This document shows positions 1 through 6,527 of a stretch of 32,882 nucleotides of DNA, one piece after another. Numbering within the stretch: position 1 is the first letter of the stretch; each line of letters starts with the position of its first letter. Under the pieces are notes generated by a model. That model saw nothing but the letters and a program-made list of their open reading frames with translations. It was not told the DNA's origin and ran no database searches. This DNA is from Conexibacter sp. (lineage in GTDB: Bacteria; Actinomycetota; Thermoleophilia; Solirubrobacterales; Solirubrobacteraceae), in NCBI GenBank assembly GCA_025964325.1, contig JAOPZA010000103.1, positions 1 to 32,882 on the forward strand, written 5' to 3'. The translations under genes were made by a program, and so were the position numbers.

Positions 1-486
1 CGTCGCGCCGAGGTCGAGCTCGACGCCGGCCGGCGCGCGCACGACCCGCCGCGCGGCGTCGAGCTCGACGTCGCGCCAGCCGCCGGCCGAGCGGGAGAGG
101 GAGTGGGAGGGGAGGTCGTCGAGGTAGCGCGGGTCGCCGGCGCTCGTGAGCTCCTCGGCGTCCGCTGGGATCGCCGCGAAGTCGCGGTCGTAGCCGGCTT
201 GCCGCAGCTCGGCGCCGAGCGTCGGGTCGACGATCCCGCCGGTCGCGCGGGCCGCGCGCAGCGCGACCGCGATCGCCTGCGCCAGCAGCGGTCCGACCTG
301 CACCGGCCGGCCGCCGGCGGCGTTCAGGGCCGTCAGCTCGGAGTCGGCGCGGAAGCGGCTGCAGGCGCGGTCGATCGCGTCGAGCTCGCGCTCGACGGCG
401 GCGCGGGCGGCGGGCAGCGCCGCGTCGTCGGTCACGACGACGACCGCGCTGGTGCCGAGCGCCGGCCACTGGGCGGTCGCGCTCAC
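1..486 (-). CDS. apbE: FAD:protein FMN transferase (ApbE family), partial
   Basis: ApbE enzymes attach FMN covalently to threonine of flavoproteins, using FAD as donor and Mg2+. The 162 codons visible include the family's N-terminal blocks: an ALGTSAVV start region, then DRACSRFRADSEL followed by LN, then GIVDPTLGAEL followed by an AGYDRDF block, and at the window edge VELDLGAT, which should continue into the usual AKG. The C-terminal half lies outside the window. Translation starts at a GTG that shares one base with the TAG stop of the small membrane gene upstream (TAGTG), so the two are probably translationally coupled. No signal peptide is seen, so the enzyme is probably cytoplasmic. Family assignment is fairly sure; the flavinylated partner is not in the window. 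Confidence 0.82.
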   Translation of the reverse strand, partial: MSATAQWPALGTSAVVVVTDDAALPAARAAVERELDAIDRACSRFRADSELTALNAAGGRPVQVGPLLAQAIAVALRAARATGGIVDPTLGAELRQAGYDRDFAAIPADAEELTSAGDPRYLDDLPSHSLSRSAGGWRDVELDAARRVVRAPAGVELDLGAT

Positions 487-827
487 TACGACGCCCCCGA
501 CGCGGCGGCCGGCGGTCCGGCCGCCGACCGCGGCACCTGCGCGGGCGGCGCCAGCCCCTGCGCGGAGTCGAACGTGCCGTCGTTCTGCTGCACGCGCGCG
601 CTGCTGGTCGCCGCCGAGCGCTGGCTCGTCGGCGTCGTCGCGGTCGCCCGGCCGGGCGTGACCTGCCAGGCGACGCCGGCGAAGGCGCCGGTCAGCGCGG
701 TCGCGCCGGCGGCGATCCAGCGCGTCGTGTGCCCGACGCGGCGCAGGCCGGCGTCGCGGGCGGCGGCGGCGTCGCCGTCGGCAGCAGGGTCGCGGCGCTT
801 GGTGGAGTCCTGCGGCTCATCCGTCAT
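486..827 (-). CDS. small single-pass membrane protein upstream of apbE
   Basis: A 113-residue protein I do not recognise. It has a charged N-terminus (about residues 1-36), one hydrophobic segment (roughly 37-56, WIAAGATALTGAFAGVAW), and an extracytoplasmic tail rich in Ala, Ser, Thr and Pro with no cysteines. The ATG at 827 is the first of a dense, high-GC reading frame whose stop overlaps the apbE start by one base. Coupling to apbE suggests a role near flavinylated membrane redox proteins, but this is inference only. The tail has no FMN-attachment motif of the form Dx(s/t)(g/s)AT that I can see. Confidence 0.6.
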   Translation of the reverse strand: MTDEPQDSTKRRDPAADGDAAAARDAGLRRVGHTTRWIAAGATALTGAFAGVAWQVTPGRATATTPTSQRSAATSSARVQQNDGTFDSAQGLAPPAQVPRSAAGPPAAASGAS

Positions 828-870
828 GAGTCGATCGTGCAGCCCGAACGCAAAGCTCCCGTAAGGCTTT

Positions 871-889
871 GCTGGGAGAACGCTGGGAG
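871..889. repeat. 8-bp direct repeat with 11-bp period upstream of the small membrane gene
   Basis: GCTGGGAG occurs at 871-878 and again at 882-889, one helical turn apart, between the end of zur (897) and the start of the small membrane gene (827). Read on the minus strand the units are CTCCCAGC, 44-62 bp upstream of that start. Spacing by 11 bp is typical of OmpR-type regulator sites. The function is unproven. Confidence 0.35.
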
Positions 890-896
890 CGCGGAG

Positions 897-1358
897 CTAC
901 CGCGGGCGGCAGTCCTTGCAGGAGCCGTGCAGCACGACGTCGTGCTCGTCGACGGCGAAGCTGAGCTTGCGCGAGACGCGCTCGATCGCCTGCTCGAGCG
1001 TCGGGTCCTCGAAGGGCGCGATCGTCCCGCACTCGTCGCAGACGAGGTGGTGATGGTGGTCGCCGTCCGGCTGGTGGCGCTCGTAGCGCGCGACCCCCTG
1101 GCCGACGTCGATCCGCTGGACGAGCTTCAGCTCGGTCAGCATCTCGAGGATCCGGTAGACGCTCGCGCGGCCGACCGCACGGCCCTCCTCGCGCAGGCCG
1201 TCGTCGATCTCCTGCGCGCTCAGCGCGCAGGTCTGCCGGTCGAGCAGCTCGACGACGGCGTTGCGGGCACCGCCCTTGCGGTAGCCGGCGGCGGCCAGCG
1301 TCGCGAGCGTGTGGTCGCGCCAGGTCGAGGCGGGGGCCGGTCGTGCGGACGTGGACAT
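897..1358 (-). CDS. zur: Fur-family metal regulator, probably zinc uptake regulator Zur
   Basis: A 153-residue Fur-family repressor. The N-terminal winged helix includes the family pattern around residues 46-75 (LSAQEI, then VGRASVYRILEML). The metal-binding half carries a His run at 101-104 (HHHHLVC), a first CxxC at 107-110 and a second at 147-150 near the C-terminus, which form the structural Zn site of Zur/Fur proteins. It is divergent from a zinc-type ABC importer, so Zur is preferred over Fur or PerR. The ATG at 1358 is chosen because longer in-frame starts run across the promoter region and encode low-complexity sequence, and because a TACGAT box lies 8 nt upstream. The protein would bind DNA as a Zn-loaded dimer and repress the importer. 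Confidence 0.85.
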   Translation of the reverse strand: MSTSARPAPASTWRDHTLATLAAAGYRKGGARNAVVELLDRQTCALSAQEIDDGLREEGRAVGRASVYRILEMLTELKLVQRIDVGQGVARYERHQPDGDHHHHLVCDECGTIAPFEDPTLEQAIERVSRKLSFAVDEHDVVLHGSCKDCRPR

Positions 1359-1366
1359 CGAGCACG

Positions 1367-1372
1367 ATCGTA
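1367..1372 (-). promoter_or_regulatory. -10 box for a probably leaderless zur transcript
   Basis: TACGAT on the minus strand, with 8 nt between it and the zur ATG at 1358. This would place the transcription start at or next to the start codon. No good -35 hexamer is visible, but the 1390-1406 inverted repeat covers the expected -35 zone. Confidence 0.45.
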
Positions 1373-1389
1373 GCGAAACCGACGCGCGG

Positions 1390-1406
1390 ATTGGACTCGG
1401 TCCCAT
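1390..1406. promoter_or_regulatory. inverted repeat between zur and the zinc importer, candidate Zur operator
   Basis: ATTGGAC-TCG-GTCCCAT is a 7-3-7 dyad with one mismatch. It ends 1 bp before the first possible permease ATG (1408) and overlaps the expected -35 position of zur, so one dimer could control both divergent units. It does not resemble the AT-rich Zur boxes I know from other actinobacteria, so this is a position-based inference. Confidence 0.35.
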
Positions 1407-1407
1407 T

Positions 1408-2295
1408 ATGCTCATGGCCGACGTGCTCGACGCCTTCCAACTCCCGTTCGTCCAGCGCGCCCTCGTCGAGGTGCTGCTGCTGTCGGTCGCGGCCGGCGCC
1501 CTCGGCACCTGGATCGTCCTGCGGGGACTCGCCTTCTACGCCCACGGGGTCGCCGCGGCGGCCTTCCCCGGCCTCGTGCTGGCCGACGGTCTCGGCTTCT
1601 CCCCGCCGCTCGGCGCGTTCGGCGTCGCGCTGCTGTTCGCGCTGCTCGTCGGCCGCCTCTCGGCGCGAGGCCGCAGCGGCCACGACAGCCTCACCGCGCT
1701 CGTGCTGGTCGGCGCGCTGGCGGTTGGGATCGTGCTCGCCTCCGACGTCTTCCACTCCGCCGCGAACGTCGAGACGCTGCTGTTCGGCAGCCTGCTCGCG
1801 GTCGGGCCGGGCGAGATCCGGCTGGCGGCGGTCGTCGCCGTGCTGGCGGCGCTCGCGACCTACCTGCTGGGGCGCCGCTGGCTGGCGGTCGGCTTCGACG
1901 CCGGGGCGGCGCGTGCGCTCGGCGTGCGCTCGCCGGCCGCCGACGCGGTCCTGCTCGTCCTGATCGCGCTGGCCGCCGTCGCGACGCTGTCGGCCGTCGG
2001 CGCGCTGCTGTCGACCGCGCTGCTCGTCGTGCCGGCGGCGACCGTGCGGCTCGGCACGCGCCGGATGACGCCGTGGCAGCTCGGCACCGTCGCCCTGACC
2101 GCCTTCGAGGGGACCGCCGGCCTGTGGCTCTCGTTCCAGACGAACGCGCCACCCGGCGCGACGATCGCCGTGATCGCCGGCGGCGTCTTCGTGCTCGCCG
2201 CGACCGCGCGCGTGTCCGCCGGTCCGCTGCGGCGCCTGCTGGGCGACGACGCCGCGCCCGTCGCGGCCGCCGCGACGCTGCGGGGCGGTCGATGA
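1408..2295 (+). CDS. zinc/manganese-type ABC transporter permease (ZnuB family)
   Basis: A 295-residue ABC-3 family permease with about eight hydrophobic segments, importing Zn2+ or a related metal across the cytoplasmic membrane. The N-terminal region reads FVQRALVEVLLLSVAAGALG, followed by GTWIVLRGLAFYAHG and AAAFPGLVLA, the family pattern in which the conserved segment contacts the ATPase. Later segments include SVAALS-like VATLSAVGALLSTALLVVPAA, also typical. The ATG at 1408 (or 1414) is used because upstream codons run back into zur regulatory DNA. It overlaps the ATPase gene by 4 nt (ATGA). Neighbours indicate zinc as substrate; manganese is possible. Confidence 0.85.
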   Translation: MLMADVLDAFQLPFVQRALVEVLLLSVAAGALGTWIVLRGLAFYAHGVAAAAFPGLVLADGLGFSPPLGAFGVALLFALLVGRLSARGRSGHDSLTALVLVGALAVGIVLASDVFHSAANVETLLFGSLLAVGPGEIRLAAVVAVLAALATYLLGRRWLAVGFDAGAARALGVRSPAADAVLLVLIALAAVATLSAVGALLSTALLVVPAATVRLGTRRMTPWQLGTVALTAFEGTAGLWLSFQTNAPPGATIAVIAGGVFVLAATARVSAGPLRRLLGDDAAPVAAAATLRGGR

Positions 2296-3056
2296 GCGCG
2301 CTCGTCGAGGCGCGCGGGCTGGCGGTCGGCTACGGCGCCGCGCCGGTCCTCGGCGACGTCGACTTCGCGCTCGAGGCGGGCGAGCGGGTCGGCGTGCTGG
2401 GTCCCAACGGCGGTGGCAAGACGACGCTGTTCCGCGCCCTGCTGGGAGAGCTGCGGCCGCTCGCCGGCGAGCTGACCGTCGCGGGGCGCTGCGGCACCGT
2501 GCCGCAGACCGAGCGGTCGCGGCTCGACTTCCCCGTCTCCGCGCTCGACGTCGCGCTGATGGGCACGATCGCCGGGCGTCCCTGGTGGCGTCGCCCCGGC
2601 CGGGCGGAGCGCCGCACGGCCCGCGCCGCGCTCGGCCGCGTCGGACTCGAGCAGCTCGCGGAACGGACCTTCGGCGAGCTCTCGGGCGGTCAGCGCCAGC
2701 GCGTGCTGGTCGCGCGCGCCCTCGTGCAGGAGGCCCGCATCGTGCTGCTCGACGAGCCCTTCACGGGCCTCGACGCGGCCAGCGCCGAGCGGCTCGAGGC
2801 GCTGCTCGACGAGCTGGCGAGCGAGGGGCGCGGGATCCTGATCGCGACGCACGACGTCGACCAGGCGCGCGCCTGGGATCGCGTGCTGTGCCTCAACCGC
2901 CGCCAGATCGCCTTCGGCCCCCCGGCCGAGACGCTCACGCGCGAGGTGCTGGCGGCGACCTACGGCGGGGCGATCGTCACGCTGCCGGCCGAGGACGGCC
3001 GTGAGGCGCTCGCGCTGCTGCCGCCCCACCACTGCGATCACGAGCACAGCGCGTGA
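2292..3056 (+). CDS. zinc/manganese-type ABC transporter ATP-binding protein (ZnuC family)
   Basis: A 254-residue ATPase energising the importer. Walker A is GPNGGGKT at residues 37-44, the Q-loop is in the TVPQTE region, the signature LSGGQ is at 130-134, Walker B VLLDEP at 151-156, and the H-loop is in IATHDVDQA, so all catalytic motifs are intact. The C-terminus is histidine-rich ([11 protein letters not shown]), which fits zinc handling in this family. The ATG overlaps the stop of the upstream permease by 4 nt, and its own stop overlaps the GTG of the second permease by 4 nt, so the three genes are translated as a coupled operon. Confidence 0.9.
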   Translation: MSALVEARGLAVGYGAAPVLGDVDFALEAGERVGVLGPNGGGKTTLFRALLGELRPLAGELTVAGRCGTVPQTERSRLDFPVSALDVALMGTIAGRPWWRRPGRAERRTARAALGRVGLEQLAERTFGELSGGQRQRVLVARALVQEARIVLLDEPFTGLDAASAERLEALLDELASEGRGILIATHDVDQARAWDRVLCLNRRQIAFGPPAETLTREVLAATYGGAIVTLPAEDGREALALLPPHHCDHEHSA

Positions 3057-3916
3057 CGGTCCTCGCGAGCGTGCTGACGGCGCTCGGCGATCCCTGGGAC
3101 CAGGGGATCATGCAGCGGGCGCTGCTCGAGGTCGTCCTGCTCGGCCTCGTCGGCGGGGCGCTCGGCTGCTGGATCGTGCTGTCGGAGCTCTCCTACGGCG
3201 CCGAGTCGCTCGCGCACGGGATGTTCCCCGGCCTCGTGCTGGCGGCGCTGACCGGCATCCCACTGCTGCTCGGCGGCGCGGCCGGGATCCTCGTCGCCGC
3301 GCTCGCGGTCGCGCTCGCCGGCCGCGTGCCGGGGATCGGCCGCGACAACGCCGTCGCCGTCGTCGTCACGACGCTCTTCGGCCTCGGCGTGCTGCTGGCG
3401 CTCTCGCCCAGCTCGCCGCCGGGCATCCAGGGGCTGCTGTTCGGCGATGTGCTCGGCACGAGCGCCGGCGACCTGCTCGACGGCGCCGCGCTCGCCGCGG
3501 TCGTGCTCGCGGCGCTGTGGGTGCTGCACTGGCGGCTGCTCGCGGTCGGCTTCGACCGCCTCTCGGCGCGCGCGCTGGGCGCCCCGCCGCTGCTCGCCGA
3601 CGCCGCGCTGCTGATCCTGCTCGCGCTGGCCGTGCTCGTCGCCGTCCAGGGACTCGGCAATTTGCTCGTCGTCGCCGTGCTGGTCGCGCCGGCGGCGGCC
3701 GCGCGGCTGCTCGCGCGACGGCTGCTACCGATGATGGCGACCGCCGTCGCGATCGCGATCGTCGCCGGGATCGCCGGCCTCTACCTGTCCTACTACGTGC
3801 GCGTCGCGGCCGGCGCGTCGATCGCCGGCTTCATGGTGCTCGCCTACGCGCTCGCGCGGCTGGCGACGCTCGCGGAGAGCCTGCGCGGCGCGGCTACCCT
3901 GACAGAAGCGAACTGA
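3053..3916 (+). CDS. second zinc/manganese-type ABC transporter permease
   Basis: A 287-residue permease of the same ABC-3 family as the gene at 1408, but clearly diverged from it. Shared blocks include [20 protein letters not shown], then [18 protein letters not shown], and [15 protein letters not shown] near residues 160-175. Two non-identical permeases with a single ATPase suggest a heterodimeric membrane channel. It starts at GTG in a GTGA overlap with the ATPase gene. No metal-binding lipoprotein gene (ZnuA/TroA) follows: the next gene is msrA. The binding protein is either encoded elsewhere or not used. Confidence 0.85.
   Translation: MTVLASVLTALGDPWDQGIMQRALLEVVLLGLVGGALGCWIVLSELSYGAESLAHGMFPGLVLAALTGIPLLLGGAAGILVAALAVALAGRVPGIGRDNAVAVVVTTLFGLGVLLALSPSSPPGIQGLLFGDVLGTSAGDLLDGAALAAVVLAALWVLHWRLLAVGFDRLSARALGAPPLLADAALLILLALAVLVAVQGLGNLLVVAVLVAPAAAARLLARRLLPMMATAVAIAIVAGIAGLYLSYYVRVAAGASIAGFMVLAYALARLATLAESLRGAATLTEAN
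3895..3900 (+). promoter_or_regulatory. possible -10 box for msrA inside the permease 3' end
   Basis: TACCCT lies 39 nt before the msrA ATG, within the last codons of the second permease. It would give a leader of about 33 nt that includes GAGG 6 nt before the ATG. No convincing -35 is seen; read-through from the zinc operon is an alternative. Confidence 0.25.
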
Positions 3917-3939
3917 AGCGACGAGAGACGAGGCGAGCG

Positions 3940-4599
3940 ATGCGATTCCTCACACGCAAGACGGACATGGTCGACGCCGAGCGCGCGCTGCCCGGCCGCG
4001 AGCAGGCGATCCCGGTCCCGCCGACCCACGCGGTGCTCGGGACAGCGCTGAAGGGGCCGTTTCCGGACGGCTACGAGACCGCGATCTTCGGCCTCGGCTG
4101 CTTCTGGGGCGCCGAGCGCGTCTTCTGGCAGGCCCCGGGCGTCTACACGACCGCCGTCGGCTATGCGGGCGGCTTCACGCCGAACCCGACCTACGAGGAG
4201 GTCTGCTCCGCGCAGACGGGTCACACGGAGGCCGTGCTGGTCGTCTTCGACCCGGCCGTCACGAGCTACGAGCAGCTGCTGAAGCTGTTCTGGGAGAACC
4301 ACGACCCGACGCAGGGGATGCGCCAGGGCAACGACGTCGGCACGCAGTACCGCTCGGCGATCTACACGACAAGCGACGCACAGGCGCAGCAGGCGCGCGC
4401 CTCGCGCGAGGCGTTCGCGGGCAACCTGCGAACCGCCGGCTACGGCGAGATCACGACGGAGATCGCGCCGGCGGGCACGTTCTACTACGCCGAGGACTAC
4501 CACCAGCAATACCTGCAGAAGAACCCGATGGGCTACTGCGGGCTGGGCGGCACGGGCGTCAGCTGCCCGGTCGGCGTCGCGAACGCCGCGACGAGCTGA
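3940..4599 (+). CDS. msrA: peptide-methionine (S)-S-oxide reductase MsrA
   Basis: A 219-residue cytoplasmic repair enzyme reducing the S-epimer of methionine sulfoxide in proteins. The catalytic motif GCFWGAE is present, with the nucleophilic Cys at residue 54. The family blocks [30 protein letters not shown] and [10 protein letters not shown] all follow in order. Two C-terminal cysteines (about 200 and 209, in [12 protein letters not shown]) are well placed as recycling cysteines for thioredoxin. The N-terminal 45-residue extension before the catalytic core is common in actinobacterial forms. The ATG at 3940 has GAGG 6 nt upstream. It lies 23 nt after the zinc operon. Its 3' end overlaps the end of the opposing gene at 4559 by 41 nt. 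Confidence 0.95.
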   Translation: MRFLTRKTDMVDAERALPGREQAIPVPPTHAVLGTALKGPFPDGYETAIFGLGCFWGAERVFWQAPGVYTTAVGYAGGFTPNPTYEEVCSAQTGHTEAVLVVFDPAVTSYEQLLKLFWENHDPTQGMRQGNDVGTQYRSAIYTTSDAQAQQARASREAFAGNLRTAGYGEITTEIAPAGTFYYAEDYHQQYLQKNPMGYCGLGGTGVSCPVGVANAATS

Positions 4600-5227
4600 G
4601 CGCCGTCCGCCGCGGTCCCGCGATCGGCGCCGCGCGCGGACGCGTCGCGAGCTGACGCAGCGTGTGCGCCAGCTCGACGACGCGTCGTGGCTCCAACTCG
4701 CAGAAGCGTGCCGTCTCGGGCACGCCGGCGAGCGCGGCCACCTGCCGCGCGCGTGTCGTGTCGACGTCACGGAAGGCAGCGAGCACGTCGACGACGCGGG
4801 CAGGCCACGCGGTGTGCGCATCGCTGCCGGCGAGCGCGTCCGCGAGGGCGTGGAAGCCCTGCTCGGGGGTGAGCAGGCGCGCAGCCATCAGTGCGCGCCG
4901 CTGGTCGGCGATGCCTTCCGCGAGCGCCTCGCGCGCGGCATTCGCGATCTCCGGCTCGCTGACGTCCAACGGAGCGAGCGGGAGACGGTCGAGGACGAGT
5001 GCGACCCGCGACGCGAGCTCCGCGATCTGGTCGCCCATGCTGCCGAGCTGGACGAGCTCGCACGCCTCGAGCTGTCGCGTGGCGCTCCGGTCGTCGGCGA
5101 AGGCGCCGAGCTGACTCGAGAGCACCGTGAGCAGCGCCTGGGTGCGCGTCGCGAGCGCCGCGGCCTCGTAGAGGGCGAGGCCCGTCGCGCCGTTCTCGTG
5201 CACCGTTGAGGCGGATCCACTCATCAT
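4559..5227 (-). CDS. hypothetical helical protein
   Basis: I do not recognise this 222-residue protein. It appears almost all helical, with no signal peptide or membrane segment, many Ala/Leu/Arg/Glu heptad-like stretches (about residues 15-100) and a helix-turn-helix-like tail ([19 protein letters not shown], about 154-172). The last 14 residues are encoded opposite the end of msrA and are low in complexity, so the functional protein may end earlier. Tandem ATGs at 5227 and 5224 could each be the start; GGGG lies a few bases before the first. It is followed downstream only by convergent msrA and preceded by the DUF2600 gene on the same strand (67-nt gap). A shared role with DUF2600 is possible but unsupported. 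Confidence 0.5.
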   Translation of the reverse strand: MMSGSASTVHENGATGLALYEAAALATRTQALLTVLSSQLGAFADDRSATRQLEACELVQLGSMGDQIAELASRVALVLDRLPLAPLDVSEPEIANAAREALAEGIADQRRALMAARLLTPEQGFHALADALAGSDAHTAWPARVVDVLAAFRDVDTTRARQVAALAGVPETARFCELEPRRVVELAHTLRQLATRPRAAPIAGPRRTALSSSRRSRRRPGS

Positions 5228-5294
5228 CGACCCCGATCATCGATCAGCGTCCGAGGCGGGGCAATGCCACTGCTGATCATTCAGCGCTGAACAA

Positions 5295-6458
5295 TCAGGG
5301 GCCGGCGGCGAGCGCGCACACCTCGCGCTCGGCCTCCGGCACGACGCCCCGCGCATCCGTCTCGCCGCCCCTGCTCCGCAGCAGCCGCCATACACGCATC
5401 AGCGGAAGCAGGATCGGGGCCATCGCGGTCCCGGACGCGCGCAGCAGCGCGAGCGTCATCGGCCGCGTCGCGGGGGCCCAGGCGGACGGCTCGGAGAGGT
5501 GCATGGCGATCATCCCGGCGATCAGGACGACGTGGCGCTCGCCGCGCGGCAGCTTGCGGGCGCCGGCGACGGCGCGGGCCGCGACCTGCTCCATGCGCAT
5601 CAGCGCAGTCGCGTCCGACGGATAGCACGCGATGAAGCTCATCTCGCCCGTGAGCGCGTCACGCTCGCGGTCGACGAGGCTGTCCAGCAGCGTGCTGAGC
5701 GCCTCGATCCACGGAAAGTAGGCGGCCCGCACCTGCTCGGCGCTCGTCGTCGTGGTGGTCGGCTCGGCGGCAGCCGCGATCAACGCGAGGACGGCGAGCG
5801 AGGAGGCGCCGGCGGCGGCCAGCTCGAACCAGCTCGCGTCGCCGGCATCGCCCTGCTGCTCGGCCCAGCGTCGCAGCGCCGGCTCGCGCAGCGGCGCCGG
5901 CGCGTGGTTCATCCCCTGCACGGCGGTGCGCTCCGCCTCCCGCGCGGCCGCCGCCTGGATGCGTCCGTCGGACGGCAGCCTCGAGCAGCCCTCGCGGCAG
6001 GCGTCGACGAGCGCCGCCAGGTAGCCGCCGTCCTCGCGGGCATGATGTCGCGCGTAGTAGTCGGGGTGCCCGGGCTCCCGTCCGATCGCCTCGGCGAGCG
6101 CGCGGTGCAGTTGCACACCGTTGCCGATCGGATCAGCGGTCGGCTGCTCCGACAGCGTGTCGAGATAGTCGATCGTCACCTGAAAGGCGACGAGGGCGCG
6201 CACAAGCCCAGGCTCGTGCCGATCGAGCGTGGCCGCGAACAGCGCCGCGCCAGCCGCGCTCAGGCGCTCGCTGCGGATCGTCGCCAGCGCCTGCTCGCGG
6301 AGCTCGGGATCGGGGATCGCGGCGGCGCGCTCCTGCCACGTCCGCAGCTCCGCGCGCACGAGCGGGAAGACGGTGATCCAGAACCGCGCCATGATGCGGC
6401 CGAACGCGACGTACTCGCGGACACGATCCGGCGTTGAGACAAGGCAGTTCGATCGCAC
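5295..6458 (-). CDS. DUF2600 family protein (YtpB/tetraprenyl-beta-curcumene synthase-like)
   Basis: A 387-residue protein matching the DUF2600 family, whose characterised member, Bacillus YtpB, is a class I-type terpene synthase acting on tetraprenyl diphosphate. Supporting blocks are VFPLVRAELRTW near residues 30-41, IPDPELREQAL at 48-58, the acidic DYLDTLSE at 97-104, and YFPWIEALSTLLDSLVDRERD near 247-267. The two Asp-rich stretches are plausible metal/diphosphate-binding sites. Length is close to YtpB (about 370). The start is the GTG at 6458, 7 nt after a TACGCT box. No prenyl-diphosphate synthase or cyclase is nearby, so substrate is unknown. No signal peptide is seen. Confidence 0.75.
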   Translation of the reverse strand: MRSNCLVSTPDRVREYVAFGRIMARFWITVFPLVRAELRTWQERAAAIPDPELREQALATIRSERLSAAGAALFAATLDRHEPGLVRALVAFQVTIDYLDTLSEQPTADPIGNGVQLHRALAEAIGREPGHPDYYARHHAREDGGYLAALVDACREGCSRLPSDGRIQAAAAREAERTAVQGMNHAPAPLREPALRRWAEQQGDAGDASWFELAAAGASSLAVLALIAAAAEPTTTTTSAEQVRAAYFPWIEALSTLLDSLVDRERDALTGEMSFIACYPSDATALMRMEQVAARAVAGARKLPRGERHVVLIAGMIAMHLSEPSAWAPATRPMTLALLRASGTAMAPILLPLMRVWRLLRSRGGETDARGVVPEAEREVCALAAGP

Positions 6459-6465
6459 GGTTCCA

Positions 6466-6471
6466 AGCGTA
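6466..6471 (-). promoter_or_regulatory. -10 box for a probably leaderless DUF2600 transcript
   Basis: TACGCT on the minus strand ends 7 nt before the GTG at 6458. This fits transcription starting at the start codon and separates the gene from the ABC operon that ends at 6528. Confidence 0.4.
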
Positions 6472-6527
6472 AGTTGCCCGTCGGTCGTTATCGCATGCGT
6501 TGTCCGGATCTACCCTTAATCCGGCCG

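Noticed and set aside
103-864. Plus-strand open frame across the small membrane gene and apbE
   Set aside because: ApbE motifs and the membrane segment lie on the minus strand, with a stop-start overlap.
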